The notes under the pieces were generated by a model. The model made no database searches. It was not told the origin of the DNA and saw only the letters and a program-made list of their open reading frames with translations. A stretch of 64,000 bases of DNA, taken from the NCBI GenBank assembly GCA_038049695.1, contig CP142452.1, positions 69,321,501 through 69,385,500 of the forward strand. The letters are read 5' to 3'. This DNA is from Cinnamomum chago. Taxonomy: Eukaryota; Streptophyta; Magnoliopsida; Laurales; Lauraceae. Position 1 is the stretch's first letter. Each line of letters opens with the position of its first letter. The position numbers and the translations under genes are program-made. This document shows, in pieces, positions 23,601 to 34,911 of this stretch.

Positions 23601-25667
23601 AATAAAAACCTTGGCACTATAGTACTCATGGGCCAGACCAGCCCAAGTCTGTCATGAATTGGCTGGACTTGGGCTGTGTTTTAAGACCTTGGAATGGATC
23701 CGGGCCTAATTTTCTTGTTCAATAGTTAGATAGCCAAGGCAATACCTGGGCCTTTAGTGTGCTTGAAGGCCTAGTTTGGTTTGGCATTTTTAGCACAATG
23801 GCCTACACGAGTTTTGCAAATGGGTTGTTAGTTTTTAGACCTGTGCAGCTTGAATATTAGGTCTTATGACAATCTTCGGGCCAGAATGTGGCAACCCATG
23901 AACACCCTATAATGAATGCATTCACCAATATGTTTATCTAATATGTTAGCCCAACTTGGATACATTGAATTATTAGGCTAGGTTCTTGGGTCAGACTCCA
24001 GGGTAATTTCTTATGTTTCTTTATAGGGTCCACTTAAAAGTCGAAACTTCAAGAGATAAATGTCCCCACTATTTTGTAGGCTCTCATCAAATGTCACACC
24101 ACACTAGTGGGAGTTTGGCCCGGTTATCGAATAGATTCGTATATAAAATGTGAATGAATGTAGAAAATGCATGTGTTTTATTGGTGATCAATCTAATGGT
24201 GGGCTCAACTCCTATATGATTCTATGATTCAGCCAGAGAGTCTGGGACTCCACAAATATGTGTGCCTTTTTGTCTGCATGCACCGCTTCAGTTGGTATGT
24301 GAATTTTAAAAATAATTGTTCAAAAATTCGACATTATGGATGACCTAGCTAATTGAAAGCCTCACTTAGTTTGTTAGTCCCCGCAGCACCTGATCGAAAG
24401 TTCTTACAATTTCTTTATAGCAAGTATGTCGATAGTTGTGCTTGTGTGCTAGCTTGACACTTTCATCATTAAGATGGTAAATTCATGAGATGGCTATTGC
24501 TGCATGTGGAGGATGGATTATTGAGATTTTTAGTTGTCAAAACTAAACATATACTTAGCGGACTAATTTTTCAACATTGAGGGTTTAATGGTTAGAAATT
24601 AGGATCCCACACATAGAGATGTGATCTAGTTGAGCCGAGCTCGAGCGAAATCGAGCTTGAACTTGAGCATGAGTCAAGTTTGATAAACCTAGCTCTGACT
24701 AAGCTCAACAAGCCCAGTAGGAGCTCAAGTTGGATCAGAAAGAAGACTGGCCGAGTTGAGCTCGAGTTCGGCTTGATTTCTTCCCATTATATTCCTATAT
24801 TTGTCATATGTAGAGTCATATGAAACAAATAAAATTATAAGCTAGACAAGAGTCAGGCCAAACTGGTGCCAGATCAAAGCTTTTGTTGTGAGATAATCAA
24901 GCCATATTCCCAAGCTGTGTGAAAAGCATATCATAAATCATTGCTGTATGTAATGCATATGACTCATATCTATAAGCAAATAGTGAATTTAATTTTTTAC
25001 CTTTTTGGTAAAGCTAATTCTTTTTGTTTATGTGAATAAATAAGCATCAAGTTCGGAAAATCTTGATCAGTAGTCAATGTTGAATGATCAAAACTTTGTC
25101 ATATTGAAAGCTAACCATTGCTCAACCTCCCTATGATACGGTCACATGATTTTAGTTCTACTTGACTTTCACTTGTTTTCAATTCACACACCCTTTAGTA
25201 CTTATGAATGTGAATATGGAGCTATGAGATGCACTAGCAGACTTTAAATCCTTACTCATTGAAAATCAGAGGTGTATGAATTGCAGAATATGGTACGGGT
25301 GCCAATACATCCACATCTGGAGATGTGTACAGTTATGGAATTGTTCTGCTGGAGATGCTCACTGGAAAAAGACCTACCGATGATATGTTTGAAAATAACA
25401 TGCGTCTTCATGAATTTGCTAAGATGACACTTCCTGAACGTGTGATGGAGATCATAGATCACGGATTGCTCTCAGAAGAAAATGAAATCATTGGGCACAG
25501 TGAAAACTCCAACAACATTAGAAGCAAGATGCAAGAGGCTCTGATTTCTTTGGTGGAAATAGGTGTATCTTGTTCTCATGAGTCATGAGTCACCAAAAGA
25601 AAGAATGCAGATGAAAGATGTTGTCATTGAGATGCAAAAAGTTAAGGACTTTTATCTGAGGCGCTGA
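20650..25667 (+). pseudogene. LRR-XII receptor-like kinase (EFR/XA21-like), non-RD, broken
   Basis: The ATG at 20650 gives a signal peptide (hydrophobic core VIVFWSLLILTSINLICF), which the upstream ATG at 20581 would bury. An LRR N-terminal domain (ANETDKLALLAFKDKI, paired cysteines CMWYDVTC) and about twenty plant-type LRRs follow. The transmembrane helix is at residues 659-681 (from VVVAVVLFLFLLLLCF), then a kinase: GVGSYSSVYKG loop, VAIK lysine, HCDLKPSN catalytic loop, GDFGLAR. Cysteine before the catalytic Asp makes it non-RD, as in pattern-recognition receptors of this subfamily. One phase-conserved intron, 23358-25286 (GT..AG), splits GYVAP|EYG as in LRR-XII relatives. Three lesions are visible: one extra G in the run 22755-22757 before the kinase domain; TAG at 23123-23125 where relatives have Gln; and a 7-bp tandem duplication (CATGAGT, 25577-25590) near the end. 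The extracellular part is uninterrupted, so a receptor-only product ending near 22830 remains possible. Confidence 0.85.
23358..25286 (+). other. Kinase intron, 1.9 kb
   Basis: Donor CCAG|GTACAT and acceptor TTGCAG|AATATGG. It contains two stretches of the GC-richer, word-repeating kind common in decayed hAT elements (about 23625-23900 and 24610-24790, the latter with repeated GAGCTCGAG words), but no clear terminal repeats. Otherwise AT-rich and non-coding. Confidence 0.7.
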
Positions 25668-25880
25668 AGAGTGGTAAGGTACCTAGTAGACGGTCATTAT
25701 TAATAAAGGTTCATATGTTCTCTGTTTTACTAAGGTTACTTTGGCTTCCATGATGAGAAATCGTAGAGTTCTTTTTTTTTCTTGTTCCTTTTTTCTTCCT
25801 TGTATGTCTGGTGTGCCTCTTCTACGAGAGTTTTTTTTTTTTTTTTTTGTCATTATAGGAAATAAATAGTCTCTCTCTTC

Positions 25881-25951
<71 letters not shown>

Positions 25952-25983
25952 ACACACACACACCCCCCAACCCACACACACAC

Positions 25984-26025
<42 letters not shown>

Positions 26026-27191
26026 GAGGGAAATTTGAACCATAGGGAGGAAGGAAGCCAAAAATCCAATGAGATCTAGGAAAGAAGAGTTCGTGTTCTA
26101 GAAGTGCTCAGTCTTGTAAACAGATGTTGGCAACCAACTAGTTTCAAGATGTCATAAGAATTTACTTTTCTTCTGGTTTGAGGCTGCAGCAAACAGTTGC
26201 TTAAAATACATGATATGTGAGACTCCATTTTCCTTGGAAACAAACAGGCCCTAAGCACTTTAAATCTGGAGTAACTGTCTCAACTTAGATTCCCATATTA
26301 GTGTGGCACTTGACTCCTGATGTAGGTGTAGAAACAATCGTTTCCTAACTTCTGGGGGAGTTTTACTAATAGCATTATAATCAAATGCTATTACCAAAAT
26401 CACAGAAACTTTTCTAGTACCAAAACTCATGACACAAATGCAGCCCATTATTCTTTGGAAGTTCGAAAAGCTGTTCTTTTGCGTGCATGGAGAGGGACTG
26501 CCATATGTTTCATAGGTGATGCAAACTCATCAACGACATAGTCAAACAGAAAATTTATTATAACGTGCTGTGGGTAAGGTCTTTAAAATAGGAATTGGTT
26601 ATGGTAATGGGTCTGTGGATAAGAGTTTTGTTTAGGGAAGATGTATCGACTGTGGTGGATGCTTGAAATGTAAAATTTTCAGGTCTATGCAAGTAAAAAG
26701 CACTTGGGCATGTAATGGGATGATTGACGTCGGGGGAGTGTGCTCCCTTATTTATAGCTATGACAACCTCCACTTACTAATTAAAATTAGAAGTCAAACT
26801 TCCATTAACTTTCTCTTCTTTCCTTTACCACATTTAGAGGTCTCATTTCTAATAGAATTAGTAACTTTCTATTTCCTTTCCTTTTGAGTTCAAATAGAAT
26901 TAGTAACTATCTAATAATTAGGCTAGCGTGTGAACCACTAGGGAGTCCATAGAAAGCTGGCTCTAACTAGGACTCGCTGACCCCACATCCCATGTGCAAC
27001 CCGAGCCCATAGTTAATTCCAAATAACTCATCTATATATATGCAACTGAACTCCATTCTTAGGATTAAATTACATAAAGACCCTAAATTTTCCTATCACC
27101 ACAAGTAGGCCCCTCCATCTATATCCATGCATCAATTGGATTACACATGTCCAACCAATTGTGATCTATATCTTATTATCCTTGATACCCA
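25668..27191. other. Intergenic, 3' of the kinase; microsatellite inside
   Basis: Apart from the compound microsatellite listed separately, I see only short frames and no domain, RNA gene or transposon end. Confidence 0.4.
25871..26021. repeat. Compound microsatellite (TC)n(TA)n(CA)n(TA)n
   Basis: A TC run (about 25885-25920) passes into TA (25921-25947), then a CA-rich and C-rich segment (25950-25982), then TA again (25985-26020). It lies about 200 bp after the kinase stop and is expected to be highly variable. Confidence 0.95.
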
Positions 27192-28224
27192 ATCAATTAT
27201 AGCTATCATCAGTACCTTTAATTAACTCTTAATTGGGATGGGTGCACACTTACCAATGAAAAATTCATTAATTGGCACAAGGGGATAATGGGGATATATT
27301 TCATCTTAACCATTGAATGTTCCCACAGTCCTACTACCACGTATCCACGACACCGAGGTGTTAACCTACAATTGGCCTCATTCATTGGTGACTCAAAGCA
27401 AATGACTAGATAGAAACTTGAGTTCATTAATGTCTTAAAATTATGAGCCTATTGTTAGGGTATTATGAGAGCATACCTTAAAGTAAAGACAGTGTTTCAT
27501 AAGGTGTTTCTCATGGTCCTTCAATACATCCAATGTAGCAGTTTGATGATCTAGAGTCTTACACTCTGATGATTGAGACAAATCAATTATTTCATAGTGA
27601 TCACAATGCTGCAACCTTGTCAGATGAGATGTCCAATCTCATCACTGATTGTGAAGCTATTTTAGTATAAGATTTGTGACACATGTCTCTGATATGTGAA
27701 TCTCATACATACATGTGTATTACATCTAATATACTTGTGGACTCCGGTCCATCTCATGAACCATTATATCATTCGTATTGGTTGTGTGCAAGCAAGGAAC
27801 TTAAACATTCATCTCATGAAAAAATAAACATAGTTATATTGAAATAAATCAATTTATTACGTCATCCATTGGAGTGAGACCATATAATCTAACAAAAGTT
27901 TATTCCCTTCAATTATTCAAGAGATCTACTTTCAAGCTTTCAAGACTTGAAAGAAGGATCCGAGACGGTTGTTGAGTATTCTGAAGAGTTTATGACAATG
28001 CATGCTCGTTGTGGCTTAAATGAGGCTGATGATGTGTTAGTTGACTGATATTTTCATGGGTTAAGAACTGACATACAACATATCCTTGCACTCAAGAATG
28101 TTGATGAGATCATCCAGCATGCCATCAGGGCCGAAGATAATGCAAATCATCAAGCTCGAAAATTTAGTGTGTCTAAATGGCCTGCACAAAAGACCCCATC
28201 AAATCCATATTCTAATCCAAGTGT

Positions 28225-30451
28225 TGTTAGGATTTTTGTAGATTGCAATTTGATGGATGCATTATCATTCAAGCATCATTTGATTTACACACATATGCAT
28301 TGTTTTAATAAATCTTGAAATCTTGTTTTATACATGCATTAGTTTTTAAGTCTTGAAGATATATTGATTTATGCATGATTTGTTTTTAATCTTGGATGCA
28401 TTTGTTTTTTAAAAGAGTTTTAGAAAATCAAGCTAGCCTATGAGTTTTAAATCTTTCAAAATGTTTTAGGCTTTTTATGGTTCATGTTTTAAAACCCTTA
28501 GAATGATTTAAAACATGTTTTTAAGCTTGATTAAATGGCCCAAAAAGTTCCCTCAAGAAAAACCTTTAAATATGCTTGTTTTGGGAATTTTTGGTCCCGG
28601 GGGGGTCGACCAGCAGTGTGGCCGGTCGACCGGCCCAGGTGACCCGGTCGACCGGCCACACTGCAGGCCGATTGGGTACCTGAAGCACCAACGGTCAGAA
28701 ATATGACCGTTGTGTGTACCCGGTCGACCGAGACCTGTTACCAGGTCGACCGGGGACTAGCCGTTGGGCAATTTTTTCTATAAATATGAGTTCTTTCCTT
28801 TGCCAAAAGTTGGGAACCCTCCTTGAGGGGTTTTGAGGCAAATCAAAGGGAAATGAACTAAGGGATGAAGGGGATTATTAGGAAAGTTAAAGCTTGGATT
28901 AATGAAGTTAAATCACCAAGTAGGCTCTACTTTCCTTAATCATATGTTTTCATGCTTTGTTTTACTTTTGGTAAATCTTTTGTAGCATGATAAACTATGT
29001 ATGAATTGTTGTGTCCTTAACATGTTTTATGTCTTGAGTTGATTTATTGTTTTGGATACATCACCATTTGATTCAATCCAAGTAGTACTTTATTTTTGGT
29101 AAATCTAAGTAGATCATGTTAATGGAAACATCTTTGAAATTAGATGTAACATGATCCATATACTTGGTTGAATCTTTGGTTGTTGTTTTCCAATATAAGA
29201 AAATCACTTTCTAAACTATCTTATGTTTTGGATTCAACTTCTTTACAAATCATATGTTTTCATGTTTTGTTTTATCTTTGATAAATCTTTAGTAGCATGT
29301 TAACATATGATGTGTTATATCCTTAACATGTTTTATATTTTGAATTGATCTATTGTTTTGGATGCATCACCATTGATTCAATCCAAGTAGTACTTTATTT
29401 GGTAAATCTAAGTAGATCATGTTAATGAAAGAATCTTTGAAATTATATGTAACATGATTCATATACTTAGTTGAATCTTTGGGTGTTGTTTTTCATCATA
29501 AGAAAATCTCTTTCAAAATATATCTTATGTTGTGGATTCAACATCTTTACAAATCATATGTGAATTTGTTTTAAAGTTTTACAACTTGCTTTGCATTGAT
29601 TGGTATATCATATTCAAGTTGTATTTATAATCACATATGATTTGTCCCCTTATTTCAATCAAATCTATTTTAATGTTTTGAGCTACATTGTTGATTTGAT
29701 TGACATCCCTATGCATCACATGTTTAGAGCTAATTAATTTCATACAACTTGTGAATCTTTGATATCATTAACAAGTTGTTACTTTTAACATGTGACTTGC
29801 ATTCCTTCCTCAATCATAAATGTTTTTATGAGCTAAAACTTTCAAAAGCCTTAGGCATACATTTATGAGCTTTCATTTTCAAAATGATTGAGGACATCAC
29901 ACACACACATCATATACTTTCATCTTTGCATTCATAGTGTGTGTGTATTAGAGTTTCATTTTCATATCCGCCTATTTTAGAGGCAAATGTAATGAGCTAA
30001 ATTGAATCTCCATCAAGTGTAATTTAGACACTACTTAGAGAGATAACTAACCATTTGGTTGAAGAGGTTATTGCTTAGCCTAAGAAAAGCATAATGTATA
30101 GGTTGATGTTAAGCCTTGAAAAAAATCATTGTAAAGGTTATTGCTTAGCCTTGAAAAGCATATTGTAAAGGTTATTGCTTAGCCTATTGAAAAGCATAAA
30201 TAGTGGAAATCCGGTGGGGTGTTGGTTCACAAGCCGGTAGTGGATGTAGGCATTGAGGCCGAACCACTATAAATCCTTGTGTGATGGTGCTTGCTTTGTG
30301 GTGATTGTTTTTATTAAGCTTTCGCATTTTATTTGATAATCATCACTTGTGACTAGTTTAATTTAAAGAAGTTAAAATTATTTAAAATTGGTCATAATTG
30401 GAGCTCACCCTATTCACCCCCCCTCTAGGATTCGGATCCCCGGACCTTACA
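28225..30451 (+). mobile_element. Solo LTR of a related copia family
   Basis: A 2,227-bp LTR, TGTTAGGATTTTTG at the left and CGGACCTTACA at the right. It is inserted in the gypsy relic: the empty site is visible in copy 1 near 15788 as CCAAGTGCTAGC, and here AGTGT and AGTGC flank the LTR (target duplication with one mismatch; AAGTG is exact if the edges are shifted one base). It shares with the 5097-14758 LTRs the start, the GGTCGACC/hairpin/TATA block (28604-28786), the minisatellite (about 30060-30200) and the GGGGTGAATAGGGTGAGCT end (reverse strand here). Between these it is strongly diverged. No interior is present, so it arose by LTR-LTR recombination. Confidence 0.8.
28604..28786 (+). 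promoter_or_regulatory. Promoter block of the solo LTR
   Basis: GGTCGACC at 28604, 28624, 28646, 28722 and 28744, a 24-base hairpin with 9-bp arms (CAACGGTCA/TGACCGTTG) at 28689-28712, and TATAAATA at 28779-28786. The corresponding block in the left copia LTR is 6203-6375 on the minus strand, with the same order and the same 9-bp gap between hairpin and next box. Confidence 0.7.
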
Positions 30452-32065
30452 AGTGCTAGCTCCTCAAAAAAAAAATTCTTCTCCAAACGTCTAAAGTCAC
30501 ATGTTTTCATTGTAAGCAAAAGGGGCACCATACATTTGAATGTCCAAAAAGAATAAACTTAATGGAAGGTGCACAGACACATAAGATGATCCTAAAAACA
30601 AAGAATCAGAGGAAGTGGAGGAAATAGAAGCCAAAAAGGATGGCGAAGCTTTCTTGGTTTGCCCTGAATCTGCGCCTACTGTTGAGAAGAAATGGTTGCG
30701 GAAAAATATTTTTCGCTCAACAGGTATAGTACATGGGCAACATTGCATAGTTGTAATTGATGCCGAAAGTTGTGAAAACATCATCTCTCAAACTCTTGTT
30801 GATCACCTAAATCTGAAGGTTTATAGTCATAATCGCCCTATTTTGTCAAATGACTAATGAAAGGTGATGAAGTACAAGTGCGACATAAATGCCAAGTCAC
30901 TTTGCTATCAGTGAAACTGATAAAGATATAGTTTGGTGTGAGGTGCTCGCCCCAATGGATAGTGGTGATATCTTATTATGCCGACTATGAATGTATGACA
31001 AAAATGACATTCATGGTATGCGCGACAACACGTACACATTCGTGCACGGTGGAAAGGAAGTTACACTCCATCCAAAAAAACCAAAACCACTGAAGAAGAG
31101 ATCAAGGGCATATGTCACAAAGGAAATGCTTCACATACACTATGCCTACGGAGGCAACATGAAGAAGAACCGAGCTATAGGTCGAACTCTTCTTTCAACA
31201 TGGGGAGAATGATGTAGAACGGATGACCCAATTGTGGTGCCCAATAAAGTAGTTTAAGAATATTTTATTTTTTATTAGTGTTTCTAATTTAATTATAATT
31301 AGGATTAGGTTTCCAATTTATTTACTTTCCTAGTTTAATTAGATTTCTTAAGCTCTAAGTTTTATTTTTTAACTATTTATATGGCATTGTAGAGATGAAA
31401 ATCTCAAACTTTGATTATTGGAATATAATTATCATGAATTTGTCCCTCGGAGAGGTGCGTCCTCGTGTTGAAGCCTCTACAACTACGTGTTTGAGCCTTT
31501 GAGGTGTCTATGGACGCGTGCTTGGGCACTTCACGTAAGCCCTACATCAACATTGGTATTATATCTAGAATTTAGAGTTATCTAACAAACTGCAAACATG
31601 CTTACAAGGTGGTGCCATGTTACATTGGTGTTGCATTTAGATTTTAGAATTTCTTACACAGCCAGGAAGCCTGTAAGTGTGTGGATAAAATAGTTTCCTA
31701 GAATAAGGTTAGACATGTTTAATATTAATATTATCAGATGTGATTGGTCTTTTTATCTTAACTTTGATTAGAGTCTTGATAGGCTTGGTCACCCCGCCCA
31801 CTTTTTAACTTTTATATGGAAGGGGTTTTACCACTACCAATGTTATTTAGTCATGAATTCAAAAAAAGTTATTTATATGGTAGGGTTTTGCCACTACGAT
31901 GTGCTAAATCGAGAATTTAATAGCTGATATATGGCCCCCAACAGCTTGTTCGACCTTTGGCTTGCACCCTCTTTTATATGCTCGGCATCGATAAGCCTCG
32001 TGGGAGCTAGTTTGTTTACGAGGGTGGTGCTATTTTGAGGCTTAAAAGTTGTCTAAATCCTACCT

Positions 32066-32399
32066 GTTGGATAACGCAGGATGAGTGCTAAAATTCGCAT
32101 AATCAAATTGGAGTGTTTACATCACATGGATCAATGTCAGATTTGGGTCACTGCTAATTCGCGGTGGGTTGGATGAAGGGTGGGTTGCAGGTGGGCCCAC
32201 AGGCCGGACTGTCCCAAAGACGGAACTGTCTGGCTGTTCCTGATAATTTGTATGTTGTGTCCAAATTTTGGTTTAGTTTGGGAGTTGGATTTGCATGGAC
32301 TTCCAAGAGTAGTTTTTGTACTAGAGTTTAGTCTGTGAGTTGGATTGGCATGGGGCATTTTGTGTGAACTTAACATTTGGTTTGTGCTTTCCTGTGTGC
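32066..32399. other. Intergenic, nothing recognised
   Basis: No gene, terminal repeat or RNA feature is seen on either strand. Confidence 0.4.
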
Positions 32400-32553
32400 A
32401 TGTTCAAAAAGCATCTAAATTGTGCTACCACACTGGGCTAATGGGAGATTTACCCAGCTTCCCCTGAGCCCGTAGGGATTAGTCTGGCCCAAAGAGCTAG
32501 TACACCCTCCGTTTAAAAAAAAAAAAAATGTTCAAAAAGCATCTCAACTGTGC
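32400..32553 (+). mobile_element. Short SINE-like retroposon with long target duplication
   Basis: A 102-bp insert (32426-32527) ends in a 14-base A tail. It is flanked by 26-base direct repeats (32400-32425 and 32528-32553) that begin ATGTTCAAAAAGCATCT and differ at two sites. A long target duplication plus A tail is the signature of LINE-machinery insertion. The body (GGGCTAATGGGAGATTTACC, then CCCTGAGCCCGTAGGGATTAG) has no clear tRNA promoter boxes, so it is a 5'-truncated SINE or the tail of a LINE. Confidence 0.6.
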
Positions 32554-32780
32554 ATACAAAGTCTCTTGAACTTATTTGGGATCACAAATACCTGTATTGC
32601 TAGCTTGCTTTAAAGTATAACATTGTACCAAACAGAAGGATTAGAAACATGTAAAGCAAGAGGTGCTATTTTAGGTCAAGAGACCATAATATCTTAGTAA
32701 CAAGAGAGTTTCAGCGAAACATAGAAACCATCAGTTTTAACTTGCCTACCACAATCTGATATGAATTGACTCTGTTTATT

Positions 32781-34133
32781 TCAGACAAATGAGCCATTGT
32801 ACTTCCGTGCAGCCTCTCTACTATCTATGATTGGTGCAGTAGGAGCTTTTGTGGTGGGCGTTGTTACAACAGAACCTCCATACCTCTGTCCAGGCTCTTT
32901 GCTGTCAATGGTCTCTTTGATTGTCTCGTACATGGGGTATGTGGGAGATGGTGCAGAGAACCGGACCTGCCGTGGAGCCATTGCGGTAACAGATGAAGGC
33001 TTCACAGATTCCCTCACATAATCAACAGCTGCACCTATGTTGCTGGTTGGTTTGGTAATATTGCTTTCATAACTGGATGGTTTAACATATCCCACACGGC
33101 TGGGCCTACCCCACGCATCTGTGGTTGTCATAGTGGGTGTGTGGTAGTCATCCAACGATGATTCATTTTTCCCGTAGTAGCCATCATAGAATTTTTGTTG
33201 TGTGGGTGCCCCAGTTGGTCTGCTCCATCCGTCGGTAGTGATATCATTGGTCTTGCTACTTGGCCTGCTCCAACCACCGGTGCCAATGTCAGTAGTTCCA
33301 CCTGTTGGTGTACCCCACCCATTGGTGGTGGTTTCGTAAGCAGGGCTGCTTGGCTTGCTCCATCCAGTGGTACCAATGCCATTGGTTCCACCTGTTGGTG
33401 TACCCCACCCATTGGTGGTGGTTTCATAGGTAGGGCTGCTTGGCTTTCTCCATCCAGTGGTACCAATGCCATTGGTACCACTCCTTGGCCTACCCCATGG
33501 GTTGGTGTCTGTGTCATGGGTACCTCCACTTGGTCTGCCCCATCCATTGGCGCTTGTCTCATGGATTCCACTATTTGGCTTGCTCCAGCCAGTGGTGCCC
33601 ATGTCATAAGTACCAGTGCTTGGCTTGCTCCACCCACTGTTGGCAGTGTCATTTGTTCCATTACCACCATAGCCGTGGAGATCGTTGGGGGTTCGACGCT
33701 GGAACAAGCCAGTTCTGTCTGGTCCACTGGCTGCTGTTTGGACAGTGGTGATAAATTCATTGATTTTAGATGGCTGATCACTGAAATGTCCTTCATGCTT
33801 ACCCCATCCATAACCAGATTCTTCCCTTCCTGCATAATCGTTTATGTATCCAGCTGCCGAAGGATACACGCGTTCCACTACTGTTTCAATCTTGCCGATG
33901 ATGCCATCAGTACTCTTCTGTGGCTGGGTCATGATCACGACCGCAGGCCTAGTCGTGCCATCAGGATCAACAATCACAGGCCTGCAAACATGCTCTCGTA
34001 CTTCAGTTTTGGTAACAATGCTTGGTGTGCTCCATCCTTCTTCGGCTGTGGGTTCCCATGTCTGGAACCTAGAGCCCAGCCTGCTCTTCCCATCAGCGAT
34101 GCTACTTCTATGCACGTAACCATAGTCGGCCAT
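32781..34133 (-). CDS. Single-exon GW-repeat protein of unknown function
   Basis: A 450-residue protein starting MADYGYVHRSS at 34133. The frame is open 16 codons further upstream but has no ATG there, and a TATA box lies about 70 bp upstream. There is no signal peptide or membrane segment. Residues about 167-316 (bases 33186-33635) are ten tandem 15-residue units of the form GW(S/G)(K/R/T)P followed by a Ser/Thr/Gly-rich tail, with a 30-residue higher-order period in the middle. The rest is Ser/Thr/Pro/Gly-rich and probably disordered; the C terminus has two similar TIDS(K)/IDSREAARKYNG-type blocks. I do not recognise the family with certainty. GW/WG repeats recall Argonaute-binding hooks of plant silencing factors, but no partner domain is present, so this is only a hypothesis. 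Synonymous-looking variation between units argues for a maintained coding region. Confidence 0.75.
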   Translation of the reverse strand: MADYGYVHRSSIADGKSRLGSRFQTWEPTAEEGWSTPSIVTKTEVREHVCRPVIVDPDGTTRPAVVIMTQPQKSTDGIIGKIETVVERVYPSAAGYINDYAGREESGYGWGKHEGHFSDQPSKINEFITTVQTAASGPDRTGLFQRRTPNDLHGYGGNGTNDTANSGWSKPSTGTYDMGTTGWSKPNSGIHETSANGWGRPSGGTHDTDTNPWGRPRSGTNGIGTTGWRKPSSPTYETTTNGWGTPTGGTNGIGTTGWSKPSSPAYETTTNGWGTPTGGTTDIGTGGWSRPSSKTNDITTDGWSRPTGAPTQQKFYDGYYGKNESSLDDYHTPTMTTTDAWGRPSRVGYVKPSSYESNITKPTSNIGAAVDYVRESVKPSSVTAMAPRQVRFSAPSPTYPMYETIKETIDSKEPGQRYGGSVVTTPTTKAPTAPIIDSREAARKYNGSFV

Positions 34134-34202
34134 TGATCTCTTTCCAAGTATTGAGAACTTGCAGTTTGTTTTCAATGGCACAGAATGTTAAAGCTTTTGC
34201 TT

Positions 34203-34209
34203 CTTTTTA
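34203..34209 (-). promoter_or_regulatory. TATA box of the GW-repeat gene
   Basis: TATAAAAA-type box on the minus strand, about 70 bp before the ATG at 34133, giving a 5' leader of about 40 nt. Confidence 0.6.
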
Positions 34210-34213
34210 TAGT

Positions 34214-34911
34214 GTCACTTTGGAGTCCGAGTGCCCCCACCAGATATCTATAGTTGGGCAAAGGATCGTATTCTGCTCAATTGAGTGCCGTCAGTAGTGC
34301 AGAAGTACCTTTCATGGAATAAAAAACCCTATCTTGGTACTAGAACTGGTTCAGCTCAGTAGAATTGAGTTAATTCAGCCCTTGCTACACAGTTTTATGT
34401 CAATGACAAACTGATTCATTCTTCACTGAGACCAAGTCAGCTCAGCTCAGCCCGAGTTTTTATTCTTTGCCTGCTAATGTGATAGATTGCTCAACACAAC
34501 ATTGCTTTTTACTAGAATCTGTCCCATTGGATATGGCTTGGTATTCACATCAGTAGTCTTCATAGAATAAAGTATGTGGGAATTTCTTTTTGAGTGTTCT
34601 ACATCAGACAAAAGAATAAGTGATGTAGCACTATCAAATTAAAGTTGTGGAAAGATTCCAGCATGTGGGCTTTTACTATTTTAGACACCAGAGAACTTCT
34701 GAAATCTGCCAGTTATTATGTACGCAGAATGGGAAAGTGTGGAATGAGATTCACAATGCTGCTACTTGATTGGCTATTAGTAAAACTATACAAAATGCAG
34801 GACCACGAGGAATGCGAACATATGGTGAAGCCTGAGTATTTCTTCATTGATTGTAATATTGCCTCAAATGGTAATTGGCCTACTTTCTGGATCGCACTGA
34901 GTTAAATAAAA
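34214..34911. other. Intergenic, nothing recognised
   Basis: Upstream flank of the GW-repeat gene; only short frames are present, and none resembles a protein I know. Confidence 0.4.

Larger units (their letters stand above)
27192..32065 (+). mobile_element. Old gypsy relic, copy 2, split by a solo LTR
   Basis: Collinear with 14759-17424 over about 2.64 kb once the inserted solo LTR (28225-30451) is left out. It has the same parts: gag remnant with zinc knuckle near 30500, protease-like stretch near 30750, block near 31010-31100, and LTR-like segment 31210-31550. Several coding breaks are present. The two copies look a few percent different by eye, so they are clearly older than the nested LTR systems around them. 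Confidence 0.65.

Noticed and set aside
25822-26061. Short frame over the TC/TA microsatellite
   Set aside because: Simple-sequence translation only.
33195-34136. 313-codon plus-strand frame opposite the GW-repeat gene
   Set aside because: Shadow of the repetitive coding strand; the minus frame has the ATG, TATA box and a sensible stop, the plus frame has none of these.
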